Source: Clostridia bacterium
GTDB lineage: Bacteria > Bacillota > Clostridia > Oscillospirales > CAG-272
DNA: 16,732 nt
NCBI GenBank assembly: GCA_900769475.1
Contig: CAAGGQ010000180.1
Coordinates: 1-16,732, forward strand
Reading direction: 5' to 3'
A program made the translations under genes and the position numbers. Below are positions 1-6,355 of this stretch, one piece after another. The notes beneath the pieces are model-generated. The model saw nothing but the letters and a program-made list of their open reading frames with translations, did no database searches and had not been told where the DNA came from. Every line of letters starts with the position of its first letter. The first letter of the stretch is position 1.

Positions 1-677
1 AAAATGGGTTCGATATAGGCGGCGGGAATGCCAATGGCCTTGGAAAGCTCACTTACCGTGAGAGGCTGTTCATAGGCCAGGATCAGTAAATTTTGAGCGA
101 TCAGATCGGTTTCCACCAGACTCATGGGCTCCCCGTGGCATCCGTTCGAGCCGCCAAAGCTGAGGAAAAGCTGTCCGGGAAGATGATTTTCTTTTGTTTT
201 CATGGTTTCCAGTCCTTTCTTGATCTGATTTCGACCGGCGTCGAGACGGCTTTTGACCGTGCCCTCGGGAATATTCAGCCGTTTGGCAATGTCGGCTACC
301 CGTTGATTTCCGTAGTAGAAGCCAATCAGTACCTCCCGCGAAAGATACGCCAGATGATTCAGTTCTCGGCGCAACCCGGCGGCCTCCTCCGAGGAATGAT
401 AGTCCTCATCCTCTTCCTCGGCAAGCTCCAGCCCCACGTCCAAGCAGACGGTGGTGGGCATGCGATATTTTTTACGCAAGCCGTCGTTGTATTTATGATA
501 CAGCGTGTTCACCAGCCAGGTTTTGGGATGGGTGATCTGCCCGCCGCGGTGCAGATAGGCATAGGCCGCCAGCAGAGTATCCCCCACCAGGTCCTCGGCA
601 TCGGCACGGGAATCGCATTTTGCGGAGGCCAGTCGCATCAGATCGTCGTAGTATTGCATGATTTCGTCGGTGATCAT
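1..677 (-). CDS. ECF-like sigma-70 family RNA polymerase sigma factor with extra C-terminal HTH, partial at left edge
   Basis: The frame is open from an ATG at 675-677 to the window edge (225 residues, no stop), so the C-terminus is missing. Residues about 7-72 resemble sigma region 2, including DAEDLVGDTLLAAY and PKTWLVNTLYHKY. Residues about 107-155 resemble region 4, including the HTH-like VADIAKRLNIPEGTVKSRL. An acidic linker (about 85-99) separates them. After region 4 there is an extension whose end (about 190-225, with LILAYEQPLTVSELSKAIGI) looks like a second winged-helix/HTH module, as in a family of longer Clostridia sigma-70-like proteins known from memory. The protein would direct RNA polymerase to its own promoter set; its targets cannot be told from here. 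The start follows AGGAG about 7 nt upstream. The gene has its own promoter and is separated by a terminator from the operon upstream, so it is probably unrelated to it. An anti-sigma partner, if any, would lie outside the window. Confidence 0.88.
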   Translation of the reverse strand, partial: MITDEIMQYYDDLMRLASAKCDSRADAEDLVGDTLLAAYAYLHRGGQITHPKTWLVNTLYHKYNDGLRKKYRMPTTVCLDVGLELAEEEDEDYHSSEEAAGLRRELNHLAYLSREVLIGFYYGNQRVADIAKRLNIPEGTVKSRLDAGRNQIKKGLETMKTKENHLPGQLFLSFGGSNGCHGEPMSLVETDLIAQNLLILAYEQPLTVSELSKAIGIPAAYIEPI

Positions 678-727
678 AGGAGCTCCTGCTTTCCAAAAGG
701 AATTTGAACGTTCATCCATATAGTCGC

Positions 728-762
728 AAAAAAGCAAGCCTGGTTCGCTCACTTGCTTTTTT
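728..762 (-). other. Terminator-like hairpin at the 5' end of the sigma factor leader
   Basis: Positions 728-738 and 752-762 are perfect complements (11 bp: six A/T pairs plus GCAAG/CTTGC) around a 13-base loop. On the minus strand the stem is followed by the T-run of its own 3' arm, the form of an intrinsic terminator. It begins directly after the -10 box, so the RNA would start inside its 5' arm. It could be an attenuator, a 5' stabilising hairpin, or a terminator reading the plus strand; there is no plus-strand gene nearby that needs one. Confidence 0.55.
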
Positions 763-763
763 T

Positions 764-792
764 ATTTTATCACGGAGGAGAAATCTTGTCAA
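764..792 (-). promoter_or_regulatory. Sigma-A-type promoter of the sigma factor gene
   Basis: On the minus strand a perfect TTGACA (-35, 787-792) is followed after exactly 17 bases by TAAAAT (-10, 764-769). Transcription should start near 757, giving a leader of about 80 nt. The near-consensus match suggests use of the housekeeping sigma factor rather than strict autoregulation. Inferred from sequence only. Confidence 0.75.
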
Positions 793-800
793 GGAAGAAA

Positions 801-842
801 GATCGAGGCCTCTGCAACGGTTCTGTTGCAAAGACCTCGATC
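801..842 (-). terminator. Intrinsic terminator of the ETF/sugar operon
   Basis: Outer arms GATCGAGG (801-808) and CCTCGATC (835-842) and inner arms TGCAAC (813-818) and GTTGCA (825-830) form a long stem with small internal mismatches and a six-base loop. On the minus strand it lies 9 nt after the etfBA stop codon and is followed by a T-rich run (TTTCTTCCTT). It fits a Rho-independent terminator at the end of the eight-gene operon. Confidence 0.8.
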
Positions 843-851
843 GGGGAGAAA

Positions 852-2246
852 TTACATATAGGGAGCCAGTTCCTCGGCGGTGGCTACGATTCCGTAATCG
901 GCGTAGTCGAAGATGGGGGCGTCACGATCAGGATTCACGGCAATGACCGTGCCCGCGCGTTGCATTCCCACCAGATGGTGTACCGCGCCCGAAACCCCAA
1001 TGGCCAGGTACACGGCGGGAGAAACGGTCTTTCCCGTCAGTCCCACCTGCCATTCGTAGGGGAGCAGATCGTGATCCACCATCTTGCGGGTGGCGGCAAG
1101 ATCGGCGTCGTATTTCTCGGCCAGGGCGCGTACCAGGGGCATTTGCTCCTTGGCGCCAAAGCCCGCCGCGATCACCAGAGGAGAGCCCTCGGTCTGGGTG
1201 GTTCGCACGGTGGCCATGGCAGGGCGGGGAATGCTGCGGATCTTGGCAATGACGCTTCCCGAAAGGGCGGGACGGATCATAAACAGCTCCTGTCCGTCGG
1301 TTTCCAGAGCGGTGCAGTCGGCACAAAGCCCCAGCTCCAGCCGCGCGGCCACCTGAGCCGCCAAACGTTTGGAGAGGGGATCGCTTCCCCATAGAACGGC
1401 AGAGGGCTCGTCGGCGCGAATGCGGTCGGCCAGCTCCTCGGAGGTGGCAAAGGGGAGCACCGTTACGTCCTCGGATACACTGTGAGCAAACTCCAGAGGG
1501 GCATCCCCTACGGTGAAGACTCGAGAAAGCTTGGCCGTGGAAAGAACCTCGCTCTGCGTCCTTTCTATTTGCTTGGAAAGGCTTTCCTTCAGAATGCGAT
1601 CCAGCTCGCTGGGAGCGATCCATTGGCATCTGCGGCGACCGCCCTCGTTCTCTCTTGTGGAGATCACGCGGGTGGGAGAGCCGGCAAGACCGCAACGGGC
1701 GGGATCGGCTCCCAGATCCTCGGCGTTCCAGATCTGACACTCCACGGTCTTGGAGCGCAGACGGGGCAATCGAAGGGCATGGATGCGCTCCAGGGTCAAA
1801 AGAGCAGGGAGGTGGGCACTTGCATCCCCCTCGGTGCGGGTGTGGCAACCGATCTGTTCCTTGGAAAGGGAGGTGATCTCCATCACGTTGGTCACCACCG
1901 GAAGGCCCAGGCGCGTGGCCAGCATAATGCCGGTTTGCGCGGTGTCCCCCACCAGGGTCTGCCGTCCGCAAAAGATCAGATCGGGGGTGAGCTTTTGAAT
2001 GGCCAGGGAAAGGGTATAAGCGGTGGCCAGGGTGTCGGCTCCCGCAAACAGGCGATCCGAGAGGAGAATGGCCTGCTTCGCTCCCAGGCGCGTCAGAGAG
2101 GTGAGAAAATCCTTGGCGCCCATGGGACCCATGCTCAAGAGGGTGATCTCGGCGTCCTCTAGGCGGAGGGCGGCCTCGTAAGCGGCGGCGTCAAAGGGAT
2201 TGATCTCTCCGTCCAGCCCCTGACGGATACATACAACAATCTTCAT
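852..2246 (-). CDS. Fused electron transfer flavoprotein, EtfB-EtfA single chain
   Basis: This 464-residue protein joins an EtfB-like half (about 1-225) to an EtfA-like half (about 235-464). EtfB features are the start KIVVCIRQ, VGDTAQTG at 99-106 and the typical CGLAGSPTRV near 185-194. EtfA FAD-site features are R387, QVGLTGKTVSP (400-410), GVSGAVHH (417-424) and N438/D440 followed by APIF. The whole is much shorter than separate EtfB plus EtfA (about 590 residues together), with the saving mainly in EtfA domain I. It should carry FAD and shuttle electrons in the cytoplasm between the FAD dehydrogenase/Fe-S pair of this operon and NAD(H), ferredoxin or another acceptor; whether it bifurcates cannot be read by eye. 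The ATG at 2244-2246 is chosen because the match to EtfB starts there and it lies 1 nt after the FGGY kinase stop, with GGAGAGG upstream. Last gene of the operon. Confidence 0.9.
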   Translation of the reverse strand: MKIVVCIRQGLDGEINPFDAAAYEAALRLEDAEITLLSMGPMGAKDFLTSLTRLGAKQAILLSDRLFAGADTLATAYTLSLAIQKLTPDLIFCGRQTLVGDTAQTGIMLATRLGLPVVTNVMEITSLSKEQIGCHTRTEGDASAHLPALLTLERIHALRLPRLRSKTVECQIWNAEDLGADPARCGLAGSPTRVISTRENEGGRRRCQWIAPSELDRILKESLSKQIERTQSEVLSTAKLSRVFTVGDAPLEFAHSVSEDVTVLPFATSEELADRIRADEPSAVLWGSDPLSKRLAAQVAARLELGLCADCTALETDGQELFMIRPALSGSVIAKIRSIPRPAMATVRTTQTEGSPLVIAAGFGAKEQMPLVRALAEKYDADLAATRKMVDHDLLPYEWQVGLTGKTVSPAVYLAIGVSGAVHHLVGMQRAGTVIAVNPDRDAPIFDYADYGIVATAEELAPYM

Positions 2247-2247
2247 A

Positions 2248-3717
2248 TCAGCCCTCTCCGTAGATGGGAGCCAGAGCGTCGTGGATGCGCTTGTAGGTTT
2301 GGAACAGAGCGGCGTAGGCCTTGGTGTTTTCCTCATTGGGAGTGACCACGCGCCGCGGCTTGATGCACTTCTTTACGGCATCGGCGGCATCGGCAAAGAT
2401 GCCCGTGGCAATGCCCGCCAGCATGGCCGAGCCCAGGGAGGAATCGCTGCTCTCGGTAATGGTAAAGGTCATGCCCAACACGTCGGCCGCGATCTGGCTC
2501 CACAGCGTGCCCTTGGAGCCGCCCCCAATGAGGGTGGCAGTCGAGCCATAGGGGATGCCCAGGGTGTCCAGATAGGTCTTGCAATCCAGGAGGGAAAGCG
2601 CCACGCCCTCCAGGACTGCACGGGTGAAGTGAGCTTTGGTGTGGGTGGCACGGATGCCGGTGAAGCTTCCCGAAAGCATGGGATCGGCGTAGGGGGTCAG
2701 CTCTCCGTTGAGGTAGGGATGGAAGAACATGCCCTCGCATCCCACGGGGATCTGCGCGGCACCTTCATCCAGCTCTCGGTAGTCGCCCCCAAAGGTATCG
2801 CGGTACCAGCGATAGGAGGCGGCCGCTGACTTGGTGGCCGTGCCGGGATACCAAAGGCCCTCCACGATATGGGAATAGTTGATCATATGGCGGTCGGGGC
2901 AGGGACGGTCGGTGATCACGCAGATGCGTCCGGCGGTGGCCAGCTTTACGGTAATGTCTCCGGGACGAATGGCTCCCGAGGCAAAGACCTCCATCACCGT
3001 ATCGGTGGTTCCGCAGATCACGGGAGTGCCTGCCAAAAGACCCGTGGCAAGGGCTGCCTCGGGGGTCACCGCACCGATCACATCGGTGGGCTTGCGCAGG
3101 GGAGGAAGCAGATCGGGCGTGATCTTGGCCAGCGCGCAGAGGTGCTCGTCCCAGGTGCGGGTGTTGCAGTCAAAGAGCATGCTTCCCTCGGCCTCAATGG
3201 TATCGGTGCAGAATACCCCGGTGAGGAAATAGCGGATGTAGTCCTTTTCAAAAAAGATGTGGCGGATCCTTGCAAAGCAATCGGGTTCGGCCTTTGAGAG
3301 CCAGAGAAGCTGGGGAAGGGTCCAGATGGTGTCGGGCTTGTGGAAGGTCTTTTGGAAGATCTCCTCGCCGTATTCCTCCCGCAGAGCCGTGGCCTCGGCG
3401 CGACTGCGGCTATCGGTCCAATGGATGGCGTGGCGCAGAGGACGGAACTCCTCGTCGCACACCACCGAGGTATGAGTGGCAGAGTCGATGGCAATGGCCG
3501 CGATGGCGGCAGGATCGATGCCACTCTTGGAAAGCAGGGTCTTGGTGGTTTGACAGAGGGCCTCGATCCAATGGTTGGGATCCTGCTCGCAAGCGCCGGG
3601 GGTGGGATAGAGGGTGGGGTATTCCACCGCGTTCTCACAAAAGATCACGCCGTCCTCGCCCAGCAGAGTGGCCTTGGTGGAGCCGCCGCCAAAATCAATG
3701 CCAAGTAAATATTTCAT
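2248..3717 (-). CDS. FGGY-family carbohydrate kinase (xylulokinase-like)
   Basis: A full-length (489 residue) FGGY kinase. The N-terminal phosphate loop is GIDFGGGSTKATLLG (6-20). CEQDPNHW (43-50) resembles the xylulokinase-type AEQDP motif. HWTDSR (99-104) and the probable catalytic base D239 in CGTTDT follow, with the C-terminal nucleotide-binding GGGSKGTLWSQIAADVLG (398-415) and LGSAMLAG (428-435). It should use ATP to phosphorylate a ketose, polyol or related sugar; family members range over xylulose, ribulose, fuculose and glycerol, so the substrate is not assigned. It is the seventh gene of the operon, with GGGAGGACC upstream of the ATG. An 81-base gap containing a strong hairpin separates it from iolB. 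A second kinase of a different family (PfkB) is in the same operon, implying two phosphorylation steps or two substrates. Confidence 0.92.
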   Translation of the reverse strand: MKYLLGIDFGGGSTKATLLGEDGVIFCENAVEYPTLYPTPGACEQDPNHWIEALCQTTKTLLSKSGIDPAAIAAIAIDSATHTSVVCDEEFRPLRHAIHWTDSRSRAEATALREEYGEEIFQKTFHKPDTIWTLPQLLWLSKAEPDCFARIRHIFFEKDYIRYFLTGVFCTDTIEAEGSMLFDCNTRTWDEHLCALAKITPDLLPPLRKPTDVIGAVTPEAALATGLLAGTPVICGTTDTVMEVFASGAIRPGDITVKLATAGRICVITDRPCPDRHMINYSHIVEGLWYPGTATKSAAASYRWYRDTFGGDYRELDEGAAQIPVGCEGMFFHPYLNGELTPYADPMLSGSFTGIRATHTKAHFTRAVLEGVALSLLDCKTYLDTLGIPYGSTATLIGGGSKGTLWSQIAADVLGMTFTITESSDSSLGSAMLAGIATGIFADAADAVKKCIKPRRVVTPNEENTKAYAALFQTYKRIHDALAPIYGEG

Positions 3718-3753
3718 AGGGGGTCCTCCCTTTCAAGTGGTACAATTTGGGGA

Positions 3754-3783
3754 GAGCACCGTTTGAAAGAACAAACGGTGCTC
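3754..3783 (-). other. Perfect 12-bp intercistronic hairpin between iolB and the FGGY kinase
   Basis: GAGCACCGTTTG (3754-3765) and CAAACGGTGCTC (3772-3783) are exact complements around the loop AAAGAA. It lies 15 nt after the iolB stop. No T-run follows on either strand, so it is not a normal intrinsic terminator. It may mark an RNA processing or stabilising site that changes the kinase/etfBA ratio relative to upstream genes. Confidence 0.7.
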
Positions 3784-3798
3784 CAAAAATCGGGTAGA

Positions 3799-4599
3799 TT
3801 AGCGATGCGCGATCCAATCGTGATCGGGATCGTTGCTGCGGTTAAAGCCCTGGTAATCGCCTGCCATCAGCCACAGGAAGTAGCTCTTGTAGCCGGGGGT
3901 GGATACCGTGGTGTGATAACCGTAGGGGAATTCCACCAGCTCGTCGTTCTTTACGCGATAGGCTTCGTCCAAGGAACCGTCGGAGGTGTACATACACTGT
4001 ACGGCAAAGCCCTGCTTGGGATCAAAGAGGAAGTAGTAGATCTCCTCGGCAATGCACTCATGAGGCATGTTGTTCACGTCGTGCTTGTGAGGGGGGAAGC
4101 CTGCCCAGTTACCCTCGGTGCAGTAGGCCTCGCCAATGGTGAGAACCTTAGCGTTGGAGTTGCCGTCGATGATAAAGCTGGTCTCTCTCTGGAAGGGAAC
4201 CTCTCCCAGGAGCTTGAGGACCACGTGATCCTCCCGCAGGAGCTGAGGCTCGGTCTTCTCGGTTACAGGGGTAGCGCAGACCGCGATCTTTACGTGATCC
4301 ACACCCTCAATGGTCAACTTTTGGTCGCGAGGCATATAGAAGCTCTCGGCACGGCGGTTTTCAAACACGCTCATGCGGTTGCCCACGTTCTCCCACTTGG
4401 TGGAATCAAAGGAAACGTTGCAATGACCCTCCAGCAGGATGAAAGCGGTTTCCTTATCGCCGGTGGCAAAATCCAGAAGCTCGCCGGCGTCCAGCTCGAT
4501 GATGCCGAACTCCAGCTTCTTCAGGGAGCACTCTCCGATCTTGCAGATGGGAGTGTAGCCGTTCTTGGGAACGTACGTCTTTTTGTAATTATAACTCAT
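3799..4599 (-). CDS. iolB: IolB-type 5-deoxy-glucuronate isomerase
   Basis: This 266-residue bicupin protein matches the IolB family along its length and is about the family's usual size. Conserved stretches include WENVGNRMSVFE (69-80), GNWAGFPPHKHD (163-174), EEIYYFLFDPKQGF (185-198) and PYGYHTTVSTPGY (225-237). H171, H173, E185/E186 and H229 are the probable metal ligands. Characterised IolB turns 5-deoxy-D-glucuronate into 5-dehydro-2-deoxy-D-gluconate (2-deoxy-5-keto-gluconate) in inositol breakdown. Here it follows a PfkB kinase and a class II aldolase, which mirrors IolC and IolJ, but no iolG, iolE or iolD is in the window. The natural substrate may therefore be a related deoxy-uronate. 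Its ATG lies 11 bases inside the end of the PfkB gene, with GGAGG just upstream, suggesting translational coupling. Confidence 0.88.
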   Translation of the reverse strand: MSYNYKKTYVPKNGYTPICKIGECSLKKLEFGIIELDAGELLDFATGDKETAFILLEGHCNVSFDSTKWENVGNRMSVFENRRAESFYMPRDQKLTIEGVDHVKIAVCATPVTEKTEPQLLREDHVVLKLLGEVPFQRETSFIIDGNSNAKVLTIGEAYCTEGNWAGFPPHKHDVNNMPHECIAEEIYYFLFDPKQGFAVQCMYTSDGSLDEAYRVKNDELVEFPYGYHTTVSTPGYKSYFLWLMAGDYQGFNRSNDPDHDWIAHR

Positions 4600-5500
4600 A
4601 GTTATTTTCCTCCATGTATTCTTTTACCCGTGCAAAGGAAGGAACGCTTTCCCGTGCGCCCACGCCGGTGCATTTGAGAGCCGAAACGGCACTGGAAAAG
4701 TGACAACACTTCAAGTAGTCGTAGCCCTTGACCACCGCCGCGGCAAAGGCGCCGTGGAAGACGTCGCCCGAGCCGTTGGAATCCACCACGTCGGCGGGAT
4801 AGATGGGATAGGCCGTAGCCGTTTTGCCGTTGTAGCAAAGGCCACCTCGCTTGCCCTGGGTGATCACCACGATCTCGGGGGAATAGAGGGCAAAGAGCTT
4901 TTTGGCGGCGTCCTCGGCGGTTGCCTCACCGGTATGACCCAGAGCGAATTCTTCTGAGGGAATCATAATATCGGTCAGCGCCAGCAGACGCTCCACGCCG
5001 GCATACAGACCGCCGCAATCGTAGAGCACCTTGGTTCCGTGCTCCTTGGCGAACTTGGCCGCTTCTACCGCCGCGTCCATTTCGTTGCCGTCTACCATCA
5101 GGATCTCAGCTTCGGCAATGGCCTTCTTCATATCCTCGTTCAATGCCAGAGGGGGAAGATCGCCCTTATCAAACACGCAGGTGCGGGTGGCGGTGTCGGC
5201 ACAGAGCCAGAGCACCGAGGCAAAGGAGCGGTAGCCGCTCTTGACCTCGATGAGCTCGGTGCCAACGCCGTATTTTTCAAAGTCCTTTTTCAGGAAGGCG
5301 CCGCCGCTGTCATCCGAGAGGACGCCCAGGTAGGAGGTATCCACGCCCAGCTTTTGGGCGGCCACCAGTCCCGTGGCTACGGGGCCGCCGCCGGCGGCCT
5401 TGGAGCTCAGGGCACGCATTTTGGTATCCTCGGTGGGATAGGTGGGAACGGTATACAGCGTATCAAAGACGCAGGCGCCAATACCAACGATTTTGCTCAT
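4589..5500 (-). CDS. PfkB/ribokinase-family sugar kinase
   Basis: A 303-residue PfkB-fold kinase. The N-terminal substrate-binding glycines are AGGGPVATG (36-44) and the C-terminal signature is DVVDSNGSGDVFHGAF (237-252), with D246 the likely catalytic base. The signature reads NGSGD where most family members have TGAGD; the base and glycines are kept, so activity is likely. It should phosphorylate a sugar or keto-sugar acid with ATP. Position between an IolB-type isomerase and a class II aldolase suggests it does the job of IolC (2-deoxy-5-keto-gluconate kinase), but from memory the sequence is not close to Bacillus subtilis IolC and resembles ketohexokinase/ribokinase-like members as much. 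It starts 3 nt before the aldolase stop is cleared and overlaps iolB by 11 bases. Confidence 0.88.
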   Translation of the reverse strand: MSKIVGIGACVFDTLYTVPTYPTEDTKMRALSSKAAGGGPVATGLVAAQKLGVDTSYLGVLSDDSGGAFLKKDFEKYGVGTELIEVKSGYRSFASVLWLCADTATRTCVFDKGDLPPLALNEDMKKAIAEAEILMVDGNEMDAAVEAAKFAKEHGTKVLYDCGGLYAGVERLLALTDIMIPSEEFALGHTGEATAEDAAKKLFALYSPEIVVITQGKRGGLCYNGKTATAYPIYPADVVDSNGSGDVFHGAFAAAVVKGYDYLKCCHFSSAVSALKCTGVGARESVPSFARVKEYMEENNYEL

Positions 5501-5503
5501 AGC

Positions 5504-6343
5504 TCAGGCCTTTCCGTTGGCACCCACCAGGTGGATCTTCTCCAGCGCCAGCTTCTTAACGCTCTCAATGGGATGCTTCATAAAGAGGTCGATGGCAAGG
5601 CTGCGGTTGGGATCGTCCAGGGTTTCCTTGGTACCCTGGGCAAAGGCACAGCAAACGTCGGTGCCAATGTTCATCTTGCGTACGCCGGCAGCGATGGCAG
5701 CCTTGACCTGCTCATCGGGAATGCCCGAGCCGCCGTGGAGCACCAGGGGAAGTCCGCCGGTGGCCTCGCGAATGGCCTTGACCCGCTCAATGTCCAGCTT
5801 GGGAGGCTTCTTGTAGTGACCGTGGGCGTTGCCGATGAGAACGGCCAGACAGCACACGCCGGTGCGCTTTACGAATTCGCCAGCCTCGGCGGGATCGGTG
5901 AACTCCTCCATGGAGTCATCGTTCACGCTACCCACGTGACCCAGCTCACCCTCAACCCCTACGCCAATGGTGGAGCAGACGTCTACGATGTGCTTGGTGA
6001 GAGCGATGTTTTCCTCAAAGGGATGCACGGAGCCGTCCAGCATTACGCCGGTGGCGCCCCAGCGAAGGACGCGAGTGGCCTCCTGCTCGGAAGGACCGTG
6101 GTCCAGGTGGAAGCATACGGGAACGCTGGCCTTGCGTGCCGCCGCAATAATGGCGGGAGCCAGATAGTAGCCCACTTCCTCGTTGACCAGACGGGGATAG
6201 ACCTGCAGGATCACGGGCGCCTTAGCTTCCTCTGCGGCCTTGACCACGCCCATAATGGTTTCGGTATTGTAAACGTTGAAGGCGGGGACGCAGAAATTAC
6301 CTGCTTCCGCCATTCCAATGATCTCTTGCAATGTAACTAACAT
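5504..6343 (-). CDS. Class II (Zn-dependent) ketose-bisphosphate aldolase family protein
   Basis: A 279-residue class II aldolase, the usual length for the GatY/KbaY/IolJ/FbaA group. HLDHG (79-83) holds the catalytic aspartate D81 and zinc ligand H82. GEGELGHVGS (131-139 region), GNAHGHY (171-177, zinc ligand H174), LHGGSGIP (202-209, H203) and KMNIGTD (223-229, phosphate/DHAP site) are all present. These enzymes cleave a ketose (bis)phosphate to DHAP and an aldehyde. By context it may cleave the product of the PfkB or FGGY kinase, as IolJ gives DHAP plus malonate semialdehyde. Most members have GTAHG where this has GNAHG, a small change in the zinc-loop region. The gene lies 12 nt after the Fe-S protein, with a strong AAGGAGG site before the ATG. 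Confidence 0.93.
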   Translation of the reverse strand: MLVTLQEIIGMAEAGNFCVPAFNVYNTETIMGVVKAAEEAKAPVILQVYPRLVNEEVGYYLAPAIIAAARKASVPVCFHLDHGPSEQEATRVLRWGATGVMLDGSVHPFEENIALTKHIVDVCSTIGVGVEGELGHVGSVNDDSMEEFTDPAEAGEFVKRTGVCCLAVLIGNAHGHYKKPPKLDIERVKAIREATGGLPLVLHGGSGIPDEQVKAAIAAGVRKMNIGTDVCCAFAQGTKETLDDPNRSLAIDLFMKHPIESVKKLALEKIHLVGANGKA

Positions 6344-6355
6344 GGTTTTGCCTCC

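Noticed and set aside
928..1971. Minus-strand frame (347 codons) within etfBA
   Set aside because: Out-of-frame low-complexity, Arg/Gly/Pro/His-rich translation typical of a shadow; the EtfBA frame carries all motifs.
2247..2336. 30-residue N-terminal extension of EtfBA
   Set aside because: It would overlap the FGGY kinase gene, has no similarity to EtfB, and the ATG at 2246 has a proper ribosome site.
3799..4599. Assigning the isomerase as KduI
   Set aside because: GNWAGFPPHKHD and PYGYHTTVSTPGY match IolB better than KduI, and the kinase/aldolase neighbours fit IolB.
5039..6340. Plus-strand frame (433 codons) opposite the kinase and aldolase genes
   Set aside because: Antisense shadow spanning two real genes with strong family motifs.
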